From Aminobacterium colombiense DSM 12261 (GTDB lineage: Bacteria; Synergistota; Synergistia; Synergistales; Aminobacteriaceae), in the NCBI RefSeq assembly GCF_000025885.1, contig NC_014011.1:558001-622000 (forward strand): a stretch of DNA of 64,000 nucleotides, in the 5' to 3' direction. This document shows, in pieces, positions 8,973-17,972 of the stretch. How positions within the stretch are numbered: position 1 is the stretch's first letter; every line of letters begins with the position of its first letter. The notes under the pieces are model-generated. The model searched no databases and was not told the origin of the DNA. It saw only the letters and a program-made list of their open reading frames with translations. A program made the translations under genes and the position numbers.

Positions 8973-9233
8973 ATGGAAGTGCTCAAAGTCTCTGCAAAGT
9001 CGCAACCCAAATCCGTCGCTGGAGCTATCGCAGCAGTTCTTCGGGAAAAAGGGGCAGTTGAGGTCCAGGCAGTTGGGGCTGGTGCTGTAAACCAGTCCGT
9101 GAAGTCAATTGCCATAGCACGGGGATATGTGGCTCCCAATGGAATTGATCTTGTGTGTATTCCTGCTTTTGCCAAGATCGAGATTGATGACGAAGAAAGA
9201 ACGGCTATCAAGTTTCAGCTTGAGTCTCGTTAG
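8973..9233 (+). CDS. spoVS: SpoVS family protein
   Basis: The protein is 86 aa, full length for SpoVS. It starts with the characteristic MEVLKVSAKSQPKSVAGAIA and keeps AVGAGAVNQSVKSIAIARGY. SpoVS is an Alba-like nucleic-acid-binding fold that affects septation and spore coat or cortex formation in Bacillus. It also occurs in non-sporulating bacteria, where its role is unknown. The start has GGGAGG upstream. The gene has its own promoter and a terminator right after it, so it is monocistronic. Confidence 0.93.
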   Translation: MEVLKVSAKSQPKSVAGAIAAVLREKGAVEVQAVGAGAVNQSVKSIAIARGYVAPNGIDLVCIPAFAKIEIDDEERTAIKFQLESR

Positions 9234-9267
9234 AAATTAGACGTTTTTGCCGTAAGGGAACAGGCAG

Positions 9268-9302
9268 GCGTAACGGTATTTTCACCGTTGCGCTTTTCTT
9301 TT
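9268..9302 (+). terminator. intrinsic terminator after spoVS
   Basis: A 10-bp stem (9268-9277 with 9284-9293, one G-U pair) and a 6-base loop, followed by TTTTCTTTT. Confidence 0.8.
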
Positions 9303-9452
9303 ATGTCCTCTCAATTTCCCACTGGAGAATTTCGTCGCAAATGTTTATACTTACCTGCATAATGTATAAAAAGATAGAATGCTTGTTATAGGCATCTATA
9401 TATGTGTTATGTTTCTCGTAAATTGTTCCTCATATCAATGGGAGGGAGTTTT

Positions 9453-10715
9453 ATGGCAGATATTAAGGCACCGCGAGGTGTGAGGGATATTCTCCCTGAA
9501 GAATCCTGGAAATGGTCCTATGTGCTGAAAATTGCAGCGGAAGTGGCAAAAAACTTTGGCTATTCCGAGGTCCATTTGCCTGTTTTTGAGCACACAGAGC
9601 TTTTCTCTCGCGGTATCGGTGAAACAACGGATGTTGTGGAAAAAGAGATGTATACTTTTGAAGATCGAGGTGGTCGCAGTCTCACCCTTCGGCCAGAAGC
9701 GACAGCATCAATGGTTCGCTGTTATTTAGAGAACAAGCTGAACAGCCATGCGCAACCGGTGAAATTGTGGTGCGCAGGCCCCATGTTCCGCTACGAGCGT
9801 CCCCAGAAGGGGCGATATCGTCAATTTTGGCAGCTGGATTTTGAGAGCCTTGGGACAAAGAATCCCATGGTAGATGTGGAGGTTATTGCTCTTTCTCTTG
9901 AACTATATCGGCGTCTTGGCCTTCAGAATCTTGAAGTGGTGATCAATTCTGTGGGGTGTCCTGAGTGTCGGCCAGCGTATAAAGAGAAGCTCAAAGAGTA
10001 TTTTAAGCCACGGTATGAAGAGCTTTGTAAAACATGTCAGAGTCGCTTTGAAAGGAATCCTCTCCGAATTCTCGATTGCAAGAATCCTGAGTGTAAAGAA
10101 ATTACGGATGGGGCCCCGGATATCTACACGAGCCTTTGCGATGATTGCCGTTGCCATTTCGATAAGGTACAAGAGGGATTAAGCAGAATTGGGGCTCATT
10201 ATCATATAGACAAACGCCTTGTTCGCGGTCTTGATTATTACACAAAAACGGCTTATGAGGTTTTGTCTGGAGCTCTTGGCGCTCAGAATGCCGTGTGTGG
10301 CGGCGGTCGTTACGACAATTTAGCAGAGACAATTGGCGGTCCTTTCACTCCAAGCGTTGGTTTTGCCACTGGTCTTGAGCGGATAGTGCTCGTTATGGAA
10401 GAGCAAAACTGTTCTTTTGGACCTAGCCCAGATTTGGATGTATATGCCATTGGCCTGGACGAAGCTTCTCGCGAGGAATTGCAGAAGCTGGTGGCAGAGC
10501 TTAGGCAGGCAAATATTTCAACAGACATGGATTATATGGAGCGAGGGATGAAAGCTCAATTTAAATCAGCCGATGCTTCGGGAGCGGTTTTTGCCTGTAT
10601 TCTTGGTGGGAACGAGTTGGCTAATGGTGTGGTCAACGTTAAGAACCTCAAGACTGGCGAACAAGTAGAGGTTGAAAGAACAGCCGTCCTTAACTACATA
10701 AAAAGCAATTTATAA
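9453..10715 (+). CDS. hisS: histidyl-tRNA synthetase
   Basis: The protein is 420 aa from ATG 9453, which has GGGAGGGA 6-7 bases upstream; an in-frame ATG at 9402 lacks one. Class II synthetase motifs are present: motif 1 near residues 35-65, motif 2 (FRYERPQKGRYRQF) near 110, the HisA motif (LVRGLDYYTKTAYE) near 255 and motif 3 (GFATGLERI). The insertion carries paired Cys (CPEC, CKTC, CDDC), as in many Firmicutes HisRS. It charges tRNA-His. aspS follows 39 bases downstream, a common hisS-aspS operon. Confidence 0.97.
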   Translation: MADIKAPRGVRDILPEESWKWSYVLKIAAEVAKNFGYSEVHLPVFEHTELFSRGIGETTDVVEKEMYTFEDRGGRSLTLRPEATASMVRCYLENKLNSHAQPVKLWCAGPMFRYERPQKGRYRQFWQLDFESLGTKNPMVDVEVIALSLELYRRLGLQNLEVVINSVGCPECRPAYKEKLKEYFKPRYEELCKTCQSRFERNPLRILDCKNPECKEITDGAPDIYTSLCDDCRCHFDKVQEGLSRIGAHYHIDKRLVRGLDYYTKTAYEVLSGALGAQNAVCGGGRYDNLAETIGGPFTPSVGFATGLERIVLVMEEQNCSFGPSPDLDVYAIGLDEASREELQKLVAELRQANISTDMDYMERGMKAQFKSADASGAVFACILGGNELANGVVNVKNLKTGEQVEVERTAVLNYIKSNL

Positions 10716-10754
10716 TAATAAAGCGAGTTTGCCATCTGTTGTGGAGGTTATAGA

Positions 10755-12563
10755 ATGAGCAGGTCGGAACATTTTGATGTATCCTGGAAACGTACTGTAC
10801 GGTGTGGAGAACTTTCTCTTGATCAAGAAGACAATAAAGTTGTTTTGAATGGATGGGTTCGCCGTCGCAGAGACCTCGGAGGACTTATCTTCATAGAGCT
10901 TTGGGATTATACAGGAGTTACACAAGTTGTGATCAATCCTGAGCTTGTTCCCGAAGTGCATGAACGAGCGAAGTCTTTGCGGAGCGAATTTGTTATTTCG
11001 GTTCACGGTAAGGTTCGGAAACGACCAGAAGGAACAGTAAATCTCTCTATGAAGACAGGCGAAATAGAAGTTGTAGCTGAGGACTTTATGTTGCTTTCCC
11101 CAGCAGCTCCTTTGCCTTTTGAAGTTTCCGATGCTACCAATAAAGTGGATGAAAATTTAAGGTTGCGCTATCGTTATCTCGATTTGAGACGGGATAAAAT
11201 GCAGCGCAATCTCCGAATTCGTAACCAGATAATCAGATTTACCCGTGATTTTCTTGCCCGTTACGATTTTGTCGATATAGAGACCCCCATGTTGACAAAA
11301 TCTACACCGGAAGGAGCCAGAGACTATCTTGTTCCGAGCCGTGTAAACCCTGGCACTTTCTACGCTTTGCCTCAGTCGCCGCAAATCTTTAAACAAATTC
11401 TGATGGTCAGTGGTTTTGATCGGTATTACCAGATAGTGAAATGCTTTAGAGATGAAGACCTCCGTGCTGACAGGCAGCCGGAATTTACTCAGATTGATAT
11501 GGAAATGAGCTTTATCACAGAGGAAGATATTTATGCCCTGGTTGAGGAGTTTATGGCTGGTCTCTTTAGGGAGATAGCTCAAGTTGACATTCCTACTCCT
11601 TTTAGAAAAATGGACTATTGGGAAGCTATGGATCGTTTTGGCAGTGACAAACCAGATTTGCGCATCCCTTTTGAAATACATGATGTCGCTTATATCTTTA
11701 AAGAAAGTGACTTTGCACCATTTAAGGATCTTTTAGCCAAAGGCGGGTACGTAAGGGGCTTGCCCTTGCCCGGTGGCGCATCCCTTTCTCGGAAGGAAGT
11801 TTCACTTGTTGAGGAAAAGGCAAAAAAACTTGGCGCAAGCGGACTTGCGTGCTTCCAGTTTAAAGAGGGTTGTCTGAAAGGCCCTCTTGTAAAGTTTCTT
11901 TCAGAGGAACAGCGGCAGCGCCTTGTAGAGAAGGCCGCGTTGCATGAGGGTGATGCATTTTTTGTATTAGGCGACCTGAACCGATCTGTAGCAAGCCAAA
12001 TACTGGGACAGCTTCGCCTGGATCTCGCAAAAGAACATAATCTTATGGATAGGGATAAATGGGAATTCCTTTGGGTTGTACATTTTCCTCTTTTCGAGAG
12101 AGATGAAGAAGAAAATAGATGGGTTGCAGTGCATCACCCATTTACGTCTCCTGTAATTGAAGACCTTCCTTTTCTTGATAGCGAGCCTCAAAAGGTCAGG
12201 TCACGAGCCTACGACTGTGTTCTTAACGGGAATGAAATAGGAGGAGGGTCTATCAGAATACATGATCCTGAAATACAGGAAAAGGTGTTTCAATGCCTGG
12301 CATTTAGCAGAGAAGAAGCCAGAAAACGTTTTGGTTTCCTTCTCGATGCCTTGAGCTCAGGTACGCCGCCTCATGGCGGCATTGCCTTTGGTGTGGACCG
12401 CCTTGTAATGCTTCTTTGCGGAGCCTCATCTATTCGCGATGTAATGGCATTTCCCAAAACCCAGAAGGCCCAGTGCTTAATGTCTGGAGCTCCTTCTTTT
12501 GTAAGTCAGGAGCAGCTGGACGAACTCCATATCGATAGTCTGGCCGAAGAAGACCAGGAATAG
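10755..12563 (+). CDS. aspS: aspartyl-tRNA synthetase
   Basis: The protein is 602 aa, the size of bacterial-type AspRS. It has an N-terminal OB-fold anticodon-binding domain, class II motif 2 (FRDEDLRADRQPEFTQ), the bacterial GAD insertion domain and C-terminal motif 3 (GIAFGVDRLVMLL). Start ATG 10755 follows GGAGGTT. It is the second gene of the hisS-aspS operon and ends at a strong terminator. Whether it is Asp-specific or non-discriminating (Asp/Asn) cannot be decided from what I can see. Confidence 0.97.
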   Translation: MSRSEHFDVSWKRTVRCGELSLDQEDNKVVLNGWVRRRRDLGGLIFIELWDYTGVTQVVINPELVPEVHERAKSLRSEFVISVHGKVRKRPEGTVNLSMKTGEIEVVAEDFMLLSPAAPLPFEVSDATNKVDENLRLRYRYLDLRRDKMQRNLRIRNQIIRFTRDFLARYDFVDIETPMLTKSTPEGARDYLVPSRVNPGTFYALPQSPQIFKQILMVSGFDRYYQIVKCFRDEDLRADRQPEFTQIDMEMSFITEEDIYALVEEFMAGLFREIAQVDIPTPFRKMDYWEAMDRFGSDKPDLRIPFEIHDVAYIFKESDFAPFKDLLAKGGYVRGLPLPGGASLSRKEVSLVEEKAKKLGASGLACFQFKEGCLKGPLVKFLSEEQRQRLVEKAALHEGDAFFVLGDLNRSVASQILGQLRLDLAKEHNLMDRDKWEFLWVVHFPLFERDEEENRWVAVHHPFTSPVIEDLPFLDSEPQKVRSRAYDCVLNGNEIGGGSIRIHDPEIQEKVFQCLAFSREEARKRFGFLLDALSSGTPPHGGIAFGVDRLVMLLCGASSIRDVMAFPKTQKAQCLMSGAPSFVSQEQLDELHIDSLAEEDQE

Positions 12564-12570
12564 CATACTA

Positions 12571-12597
12571 AAAGGCCGGAGCGATCCGGCCTTTTTA
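12571..12597 (+). terminator. intrinsic terminator after aspS
   Basis: AAAGGCCGG (12571-12579), a 6-base loop and CCGGCCTTT (12586-12594), running into a T tract. It closes the hisS-aspS unit. Confidence 0.88.
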
Positions 12598-12620
12598 AAC
12601 AAAGAAAGGAGATGAAAACT

Positions 12621-13313
12621 ATGGTTCGTATTCATTACGTAGGGCATGCCGCATTTCTCATCAAGACAGAAGAGTTCCAGCTTTTAATTGACCCTTTTAT
12701 AACGGGGAACCCTCTTGCCGTTGACACAATAGATGCCTTCACTAACGTAGATTACATTTTTGTTACCCACGGTCATGGAGATCATCTGGGGGATACTGTA
12801 GAAATTCACAAGCGCACAAAGGCTACAGTGATTACAAATTTTGAAATTTCTCAGTATCTTGGTAATAAAGGCGTTGCGTGCCATGCCATGCATATTGGCG
12901 GTTCTTTCGCATTTCCCTTTGGCCAGGTGAAAATGACTCCGGCTCTTCACGGATCTGGCATAACAGACGAAAATGGAAATGTTATACCCGGAGGGAGTCC
13001 CTGTGGCTTTCTCATCGAAATTCAAGGCTGTAAAATCTATCATGCAGGGGACACAGGGCTGTCTGTGGAAATGCAACTTTTAAAAGACGAACATATCCAT
13101 GTGGCTCTTCTGCCTATTGGAGGGAATTTTGTAATGAACGTTAAAGATGCTGCGAAAGCTGCAAATATTATTCAACCCTCTCTCGTTGTCCCTATGCATT
13201 ACAACACTTTTGACCTTATTAAAGCAAATCCTGAAGAACTTGCACCTCTCATTACTGGCGATACGGAAGTTCGAATTCTTCAGCCGGGGGACGAGCTTCT
13301 TATCAAACCCTGA
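12621..13313 (+). CDS. UPF0173 metallo-beta-lactamase-fold hydrolase
   Basis: The protein is 230 aa from ATG 12621 (AAAGGAG at good spacing; ATG 12612 overlaps that site). It has the metallo-beta-lactamase metal motif THGHGDHLGD near residue 48, the Asp in IYHAGDTGL near 138, and the late His in VPMHYNTFD near 190. This is the compact UPF0173 family of metal-dependent hydrolases with no settled substrate. It is cytosolic and stands alone after the aspS terminator. Confidence 0.88.
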   Translation: MVRIHYVGHAAFLIKTEEFQLLIDPFITGNPLAVDTIDAFTNVDYIFVTHGHGDHLGDTVEIHKRTKATVITNFEISQYLGNKGVACHAMHIGGSFAFPFGQVKMTPALHGSGITDENGNVIPGGSPCGFLIEIQGCKIYHAGDTGLSVEMQLLKDEHIHVALLPIGGNFVMNVKDAAKAANIIQPSLVVPMHYNTFDLIKANPEELAPLITGDTEVRILQPGDELLIKP

Positions 13314-13324
13314 CTCTAGTTTCT

Positions 13325-14191
13325 TTAATACCGCAGATCGTAGGTAGGATGGTAAACCTTTTCGTCATGAAGTCCCTGTGCTTGTTTTTCTAGTGCTTTT
13401 TTTGCCTCTTCTCCCATATTGACAGCCAGGATAGACGAGAGAATGTGTATAAGGAAAAGGGGGCCAATAAGAGAACTCCCAAAGGTAGGGCTCATATCGC
13501 TCACAAAGAACGAGAGATCAGCGAACTTGCAGATTGGAGCAGCTGGACTATCTGTAATAGTGATGATGTTGGCCCCCCGTTCTGCTGCTAGTTTGATCGA
13601 ATTTGTAACCTCTATAACGTAGCTTGGCAATTCGCAAACTATAACAAGATCACCTTTTTCTATGGCTCGAGCTTGTTCGATGAGAGCTAGAGAACCTCTT
13701 TTCAGAAGTACGCCCTTCAAACCTAGTTCCAGCAGGCGAGTGTAAAGAGATTCAGCTACGAGGGCAGATATTCCCCAGCCTATGCAGAAAATGGTTTTTG
13801 CTTTCTGCAGCATGGCGCAAAAAACTGCGGCGTTGTCAGCCTGAATCTGGTTCCAGGTGTCATCGATGTTCGCATGCTCCAGGCGATATATTTCTTCTGG
13901 AAGATTTTTGTGGTCTTTCATAATTTTTGAAAGCATGGCAGAGGGATTGACTTGCTGCAAAACAGTTTTTTTAAGAGTGTCTTTCAATGCAGCATACCCA
14001 TCGAATCCAAGCATTCTTGCTACACGAACAAGCTGCGCTTTTGATACGTCAAGCTTTTCTGCTACTTCTCCGATGGATAAAAAGGCTGCTTCTCTAGAAT
14101 TGGCAAGAATATATTCTACAACCCGTCTCGCCTTATTAGGCATTCCCTCCATCTTATGTCTTAAGAGATCAAGGAATTCCTGATCAGACAT
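13325..14191 (-). CDS. RpiR-family (HTH-SIS) transcriptional regulator
   Basis: The protein is 288 aa from ATG 14191, with GGAGG 9 bases upstream. An N-terminal HTH of the RpiR type (about residues 1-80, LSIGEVAEKLDVSKAQLVRVARMLGF) is followed by a SIS phosphosugar-binding domain (about 125-260, CIGWGISALVAESLYTRL). Such proteins sense phosphosugars or related ligands, often controlling sugar, amino-sugar or sialate catabolism. No such genes adjoin it here, so its target is open. Confidence 0.9.
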   Translation of the reverse strand: MSDQEFLDLLRHKMEGMPNKARRVVEYILANSREAAFLSIGEVAEKLDVSKAQLVRVARMLGFDGYAALKDTLKKTVLQQVNPSAMLSKIMKDHKNLPEEIYRLEHANIDDTWNQIQADNAAVFCAMLQKAKTIFCIGWGISALVAESLYTRLLELGLKGVLLKRGSLALIEQARAIEKGDLVIVCELPSYVIEVTNSIKLAAERGANIITITDSPAAPICKFADLSFFVSDMSPTFGSSLIGPLFLIHILSSILAVNMGEEAKKALEKQAQGLHDEKVYHPTYDLRY

Positions 14192-14259
14192 GATCAAACA
14201 CCTCCATCAAAACGTAATACTCTTTACATAGTTAGTGTACTTAAGTTTATTTCAAGATG

Positions 14260-14292
14260 CAACTAACGTCAATAATAAACAAAAGTTAGTTG
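14260..14292. repeat. inverted repeat between radical SAM gene and rpiR-type gene
   Basis: CAACTAAC (14260-14267) and GTTAGTTG (14285-14292) are perfect 8-base arms 17 bases apart. The right arm covers the stop codon of the radical SAM gene. It lies upstream of the RpiR gene, so it may be an operator or a transcript-end hairpin; there is no T tract. Confidence 0.35.
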
Positions 14293-15233
14293 GTGTTTTC
14301 CCAAATTACGATTTGAGCTTTTAGTTTTTCAGGTGATTGTCCTGTCATTTCAGATAAAAAAGAAAGTCCCCAACAGTTATGTCCAGTAAGTAAGGAAACA
14401 TCTTTCTGAAATATAATCCATGGGCCTTTAGAGCTTATGCCAGTAAGCCTTAAAACAAAGGCTACACTTTTGGCCAATTCGCCAAATGAAGGATGATGCG
14501 GTCCTGCCGAAACTGATCTTTCTAAGCTTTCCGTTTGTTGCAGGCCAACTCGTTGCACAGAGAACCCCAGATTTTTGGCATAATAGAGAAGGGTTCCGAC
14601 CCAATGGGCTGCTTCAGAAACTGAGAGGGGAGTGTATTGACCACTTAGTAACAAGTTTTCCAGCATAGTATTTCTTAAGACTAGACATGGGTAGAAACGC
14701 AAGGTTATACTACGCGGTCCCTTTAGTTCCGCAAGCTTAAAAAGATCTTCAAGACTGCTCTTCAAGTTTTGCGTAGGGAGTCCGACCATCATTTGGGCGG
14801 CGACGGAAAACCCCTGATCAAGGAGGAGTTTAAGGGCTTTTAATCCATCTTTTTCACTATACCCTCTGTTACAAAGTGATAGCACATGGTCGTCAAGGGA
14901 TGAAATTCCAAGCTCTACCATAGAGATAGGAAATTTCTTTAGCCTTTCTACAGTATCTCTAGAAATACAGAGAGGGTGAGTCGAGAAGCGAACAGAACTT
15001 CCTGAAGGCGCAGCAACTATTGCTGCTAGATATTCTTCCTGCAGCCTTTCTGGCTGGCACGTAAAACTTCCCCCAAAATAACAGAGCTCTACTGGTTCCA
15101 AAAGTGTGGATAGCATAGTTACCACCTCGTGAGGCGAAGGTGGTTGATATTCTCCAGTAATAGCCCTCTGATCACAATAGATACACCGATGAGGGCAGTT
15201 TCTCATAGGGAGGAAGACGGCTCGCCTTTTCAT
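14286..15233 (-). CDS. Elp3-like radical SAM protein
   Basis: The protein is 315 aa. It has a radical SAM cluster motif near the N-terminus (CPHRCIYC, a C-x3-C-x2-C as in the Elp3/HemN-like subfamily), then FGGSFT and MVGLPTQ, typical of COG1243-like proteins. It lacks the acetyltransferase half of full Elp3. It uses a [4Fe-4S] cluster and SAM to form a deoxyadenosyl radical; the substrate is unknown. It follows the XRE regulator gene by 13 bases and is probably cotranscribed with it. Confidence 0.8.
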   Translation of the reverse strand: MKRRAVFLPMRNCPHRCIYCDQRAITGEYQPPSPHEVVTMLSTLLEPVELCYFGGSFTCQPERLQEEYLAAIVAAPSGSSVRFSTHPLCISRDTVERLKKFPISMVELGISSLDDHVLSLCNRGYSEKDGLKALKLLLDQGFSVAAQMMVGLPTQNLKSSLEDLFKLAELKGPRSITLRFYPCLVLRNTMLENLLLSGQYTPLSVSEAAHWVGTLLYYAKNLGFSVQRVGLQQTESLERSVSAGPHHPSFGELAKSVAFVLRLTGISSKGPWIIFQKDVSLLTGHNCWGLSFLSEMTGQSPEKLKAQIVIWENTN

Positions 15234-15246
15234 CTTTTCTTTATCA

Positions 15247-15618
15247 CTACTTGTCTAAATTCTCTTTGTTTTCATTTTGCCAAAAAGAAACGGTTGTTTC
15301 TATAAGCTGCAGAAGAAAGCAAAGTTCATTTTTTGAAAAACAATGGCTCTTATACCAAATTCCCCCACCCCCATGATTTTCGAGGAGTTCTTCGAGGTGG
15401 ATTCGCCCAGATTCATCTGAAGGAGTTCCTTTTACCAAATCTGTAATTTCCACATCAAGGGCTTGCGCTAATTTTGAAAGAAGCTTCATAGAAGGAAGCC
15501 TCCTGTTACTTTCAAGGGCTTGAATGTAAATCCGGCTTACATCGGTTTTATCCGCAAGGGCCTGTTGGGTTAAACGTGCGGCTTTCCGCAATGTTTTGAT
15601 ACGTATCCCTAAACTCAT
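15247..15618 (-). CDS. XRE-family HTH regulator
   Basis: The protein is 123 aa from ATG 15618, preceded by GGAGG at 10 bases. The first 65 residues are a Cro/C1-type helix-turn-helix (RLTQQALADKTDVSRIYIQALESNRR). The remaining 55 residues have no recognised fold and contain a GGGG stretch and two Cys. It is the first gene of a unit with the radical SAM protein. Upstream, TATAAA and TTGTAA on the minus strand may form a promoter with a short spacer. Confidence 0.82.
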   Translation of the reverse strand: MSLGIRIKTLRKAARLTQQALADKTDVSRIYIQALESNRRLPSMKLLSKLAQALDVEITDLVKGTPSDESGRIHLEELLENHGGGGIWYKSHCFSKNELCFLLQLIETTVSFWQNENKENLDK

Positions 15619-15812
15619 AAAATAGAAACCTCCATTCAGAATCATTGTCGTATAATTTATATCATAAAAAGAATGATTACAAATCGTACATCATGTAAGA
15701 GAAACCCTCTCTTGACTGATTCTACCTGCTGAATGATACTACAGGAAGGGTAAAAATAAAGATGTAAAGTGATTTGTTATAGAATTAAGACAATGGAAAG
15801 GGGATTACAGAC

Positions 15813-16712
15813 GTGGATTTTCGACAGCTCGAAAGTCTGGTGGAAGTACTCGAAAAAGGAAGCATTTCTGGAGCTGCAGCATCCCTTGGTATTTCTCAAC
15901 CTGCCGTAAGCAAGCATATTGCCCGTCTTGAAGAAGAAATGGGCATAAAGATTTTTGTGCGGGGTCAGAAGTGCTCTAAGCTTACTGTAGAAGGGGAAAT
16001 TCTTTATGATTTCGCCAAAAAAGTTGTTTCTTCTCTCAATGATATAAAACGAGAAGTGACCAATGTTTCTTCTGAGGTGGCCGGTACGGTGACCATAAGT
16101 GCGAGTTCAATACCTGGCGATTTCGTTTTGCCGTCAATACTCGTAGATTTTCGCCGTCAATACCCTTACGTAAATGTGGAGGTCTATATTTCAGATTCCA
16201 GAGAAGCCTTGGAAAGACTGGTAACCAAAGATACAGATATTGCGGTGACGGGTTTTAGCCGCAATACCTCTGGTCTTGAATCTTACCCCCTCTGTGAAGA
16301 TGAACTTGTTCTTATCGTTTCTCCTGACCATCCACTGGCCAATCGCAGAGCAGTGACCATGAAAGATGTGGAAGATCTTGATCTCATTGGCCGAGTTCCC
16401 GGTTCCGCCACTCGCAGGATATGGGAAGATGCCTATAAAGAGCATTTTGGGGTGGAGAAGGAGGTCGGCTTGAGCTTTGGCCATGTTTCTGCTGTTGTAA
16501 ATGCTGTAGAATCTGGAGGGGAAGGTGGCATTGTTTCCAGACTGGCGGTGGGCAAAAACACACACCTTGTTACAATTCCATTTTCCCCGGCATTAAAACG
16601 ATTTTTTTACATTACTTATGGGACAGTTTCCACCCGTGCCATGAAAGTGCTGATAGATTTTTTGCGCGAAAGGGTGCTACAAATAATTGGAGGTGTAACT
16701 CGTGTCGACTGA
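15813..16712 (+). CDS. LysR-family transcriptional regulator
   Basis: The protein is 299 aa from GTG 15813 (AAGGGG upstream). It has an N-terminal winged HTH (MDFRQLESLVEVLEKGSISG, then SQPAVSKHIARLE) and a C-terminal periplasmic-binding-like effector domain from about residue 90. The effector domain resembles the CysB/CysL/CbbR group rather than catabolic subtypes. The gene overlaps the following ybaK-type gene by 11 bases on the same strand, so the two are cotranscribed. Its effector is unknown. Confidence 0.9.
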   Translation: MDFRQLESLVEVLEKGSISGAAASLGISQPAVSKHIARLEEEMGIKIFVRGQKCSKLTVEGEILYDFAKKVVSSLNDIKREVTNVSSEVAGTVTISASSIPGDFVLPSILVDFRRQYPYVNVEVYISDSREALERLVTKDTDIAVTGFSRNTSGLESYPLCEDELVLIVSPDHPLANRRAVTMKDVEDLDLIGRVPGSATRRIWEDAYKEHFGVEKEVGLSFGHVSAVVNAVESGGEGGIVSRLAVGKNTHLVTIPFSPALKRFFYITYGTVSTRAMKVLIDFLRERVLQIIGGVTRVD

Positions 16713-17190
16713 GTTGGTTTTTGATCCTGTAGCTAACGTAACGGCTTTTCTTCGTGAAAATGGATATGATGTAAATATTACCATAAGCTGCCAGACTATT
16801 TTCACAGTGGATGACGCAGCTCTTGCTGTAGGGGCTCCTGCTGAACATATACTAAAGACCCTTCTCCTTCTTGTAGATGAAAAACCCGTCCTAGCCCTCA
16901 TGTCAGGCCCTAACAGAGTAGACTTAAAAAAGGTAAAGCAGGTTTTTGGAGCTAAAAAGACAAAAATGGCTTCACCTGATTTTGTCTATGGCTATTCGGG
17001 CTATAAAATTGGAGGGGTCCCCCCTGTAGGATATCCGGAAAAGATCCCCGCAGTTCTTGATGAGGACCTTTTCCGGTATGAAACAGTTTGGGCTGCAGCT
17101 GGAACTGACCACGCCTTTTTTCCCATATCCCCTGAAAGACTTCAAATTCTTACGGAAGGGCGAAAGGCCGACATTAAAAAAGAACGATAG
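16702..17190 (+). CDS. YbaK/ProX-type aminoacyl-tRNA deacylase
   Basis: The protein is 162 aa from GTG 16702, with GGAGGTG inside the end of the LysR gene. The YbaK/EbsC fold is recognisable from KTLLLLVDEKPVLALMSG, the Lys in FGAKKTKMASP, and GYKIGGVPPVG. Family members hydrolyse mischarged tRNAs such as Cys-tRNA-Pro or Ala-tRNA-Pro. It probably acts as a free-standing editing enzyme. It converges with the PPC-domain gene, with 1 base between the stop codons. Confidence 0.87.
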   Translation: MSTELVFDPVANVTAFLRENGYDVNITISCQTIFTVDDAALAVGAPAEHILKTLLLLVDEKPVLALMSGPNRVDLKKVKQVFGAKKTKMASPDFVYGYSGYKIGGVPPVGYPEKIPAVLDEDLFRYETVWAAAGTDHAFFPISPERLQILTEGRKADIKKER

Positions 17191-17191
17191 G

Positions 17192-17617
17192 TTATAACCT
17201 TGTTTCGGGAGCTAAAGCCTCGAACCACTCGTCAAATTCACGGTTCAAATAAATTGTTTTGAGCGGAATGATGCATATTTCTACATTGTGATGGACGAGA
17301 GCCTGAAGAATATGTCCACCTAGGCATGTGTGGTCGGGGCGGCTGAAAACAGCGTGTAAATGGGGGTAGATCCCTTCGTGTTTGTAACTTACGTTACCGT
17401 TAAGGGCCAAGAGTTCCATAACGTTGTTATAGGTGGCTTTCTCATATTCTTTGCCATTGAACCATCCAAAAGTAACATTTGTTACCATGCCTGCTGCTGA
17501 AACAACAACTGCAGAGTCAACATCCCGTTCTTTGCAGACGAAACTGATGGAATTATGGATGTCTTCCCCATGGGTGAGCCGTAAAACAATCATTTCGTCA
17601 GTGGCTGCATACTTCAT
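17192..17617 (-). CDS. PPC/DUF296 domain protein
   Basis: The protein is 141 aa, a single PPC (plant and prokaryote conserved, DUF296) domain. It includes the conserved HLHAVF and GGHIL motifs, whose His residues bind metal in bacterial members. In plants the domain is fused to AT-hooks; bacterial stand-alone forms are trimeric and of unclear function. The start has GGGAGGTG 5 bases upstream. Confidence 0.82.
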   Translation of the reverse strand: MKYAATDEMIVLRLTHGEDIHNSISFVCKERDVDSAVVVSAAGMVTNVTFGWFNGKEYEKATYNNVMELLALNGNVSYKHEGIYPHLHAVFSRPDHTCLGGHILQALVHHNVEICIIPLKTIYLNREFDEWFEALAPETRL

Positions 17618-17721
17618 TTCTACACCTCCCGGTGGGAAATGATCTTTTGAAATATTGTATCACGAAAAGTCGATATTTTTAAAATATTATTTTTCGTATT
17701 ACAACATGAGGGTTTCATATA

Positions 17722-17972
17722 ATATGGTTTAACATATTTCTTGTGTTATTAGCAGGTGTTGTTGCAGGTTTTCTTAATGTTGCAGCAAAAGGCGGTAGCA
17801 GTAGTATGTTAATGTTGCCTTTTTGGGTTTTTCTTGGCATGAGTTTGGCTAATGCAGGCAGAGATAGGGTTCTCAATCCTAGAGAAGCAATTCATTTTGC
17901 AAGTGCTGTGAAAATGACATATGACGTTCTTCAATACGATATAAAAAGTATCAAGAAGAGCTGGGCTGTATT
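17722..17972 (+). pseudogene. degenerate ORF: TauE/SafE-like N-terminus joined to PIN-like tail
   Basis: The frame around 17743 reads a membrane segment resembling the first hairpin of TauE/SafE (COG0730) permeases: LLAGVVAGFLNVAAKGG, then LPFWVFLGMSLANAG with the expected Asn and Arg-Val. It then switches to LNPREAIHFASAVK and LQYDIKSIKK, which look like the C-terminal part of a VapC-type PIN domain (PRDAxHxATA, then D-rich). Neither part is complete, no proper ATG or ribosome-binding site starts it, and the permease should be about 250 aa. I read it as a remnant of two deleted genes. The PIN part is the weaker claim. Confidence 0.5.

Noticed and set aside
9303-9452. Possible T-box or other leader before hisS
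   Set aside because: No T-box sequence, specifier stem or terminator is visible; only weak A+T-rich promoter-like hexamers.
11157-11681. Minus-strand 174-codon frame inside aspS
   Set aside because: Antisense shadow of a fully conserved synthetase; no start signal or recognisable domain.
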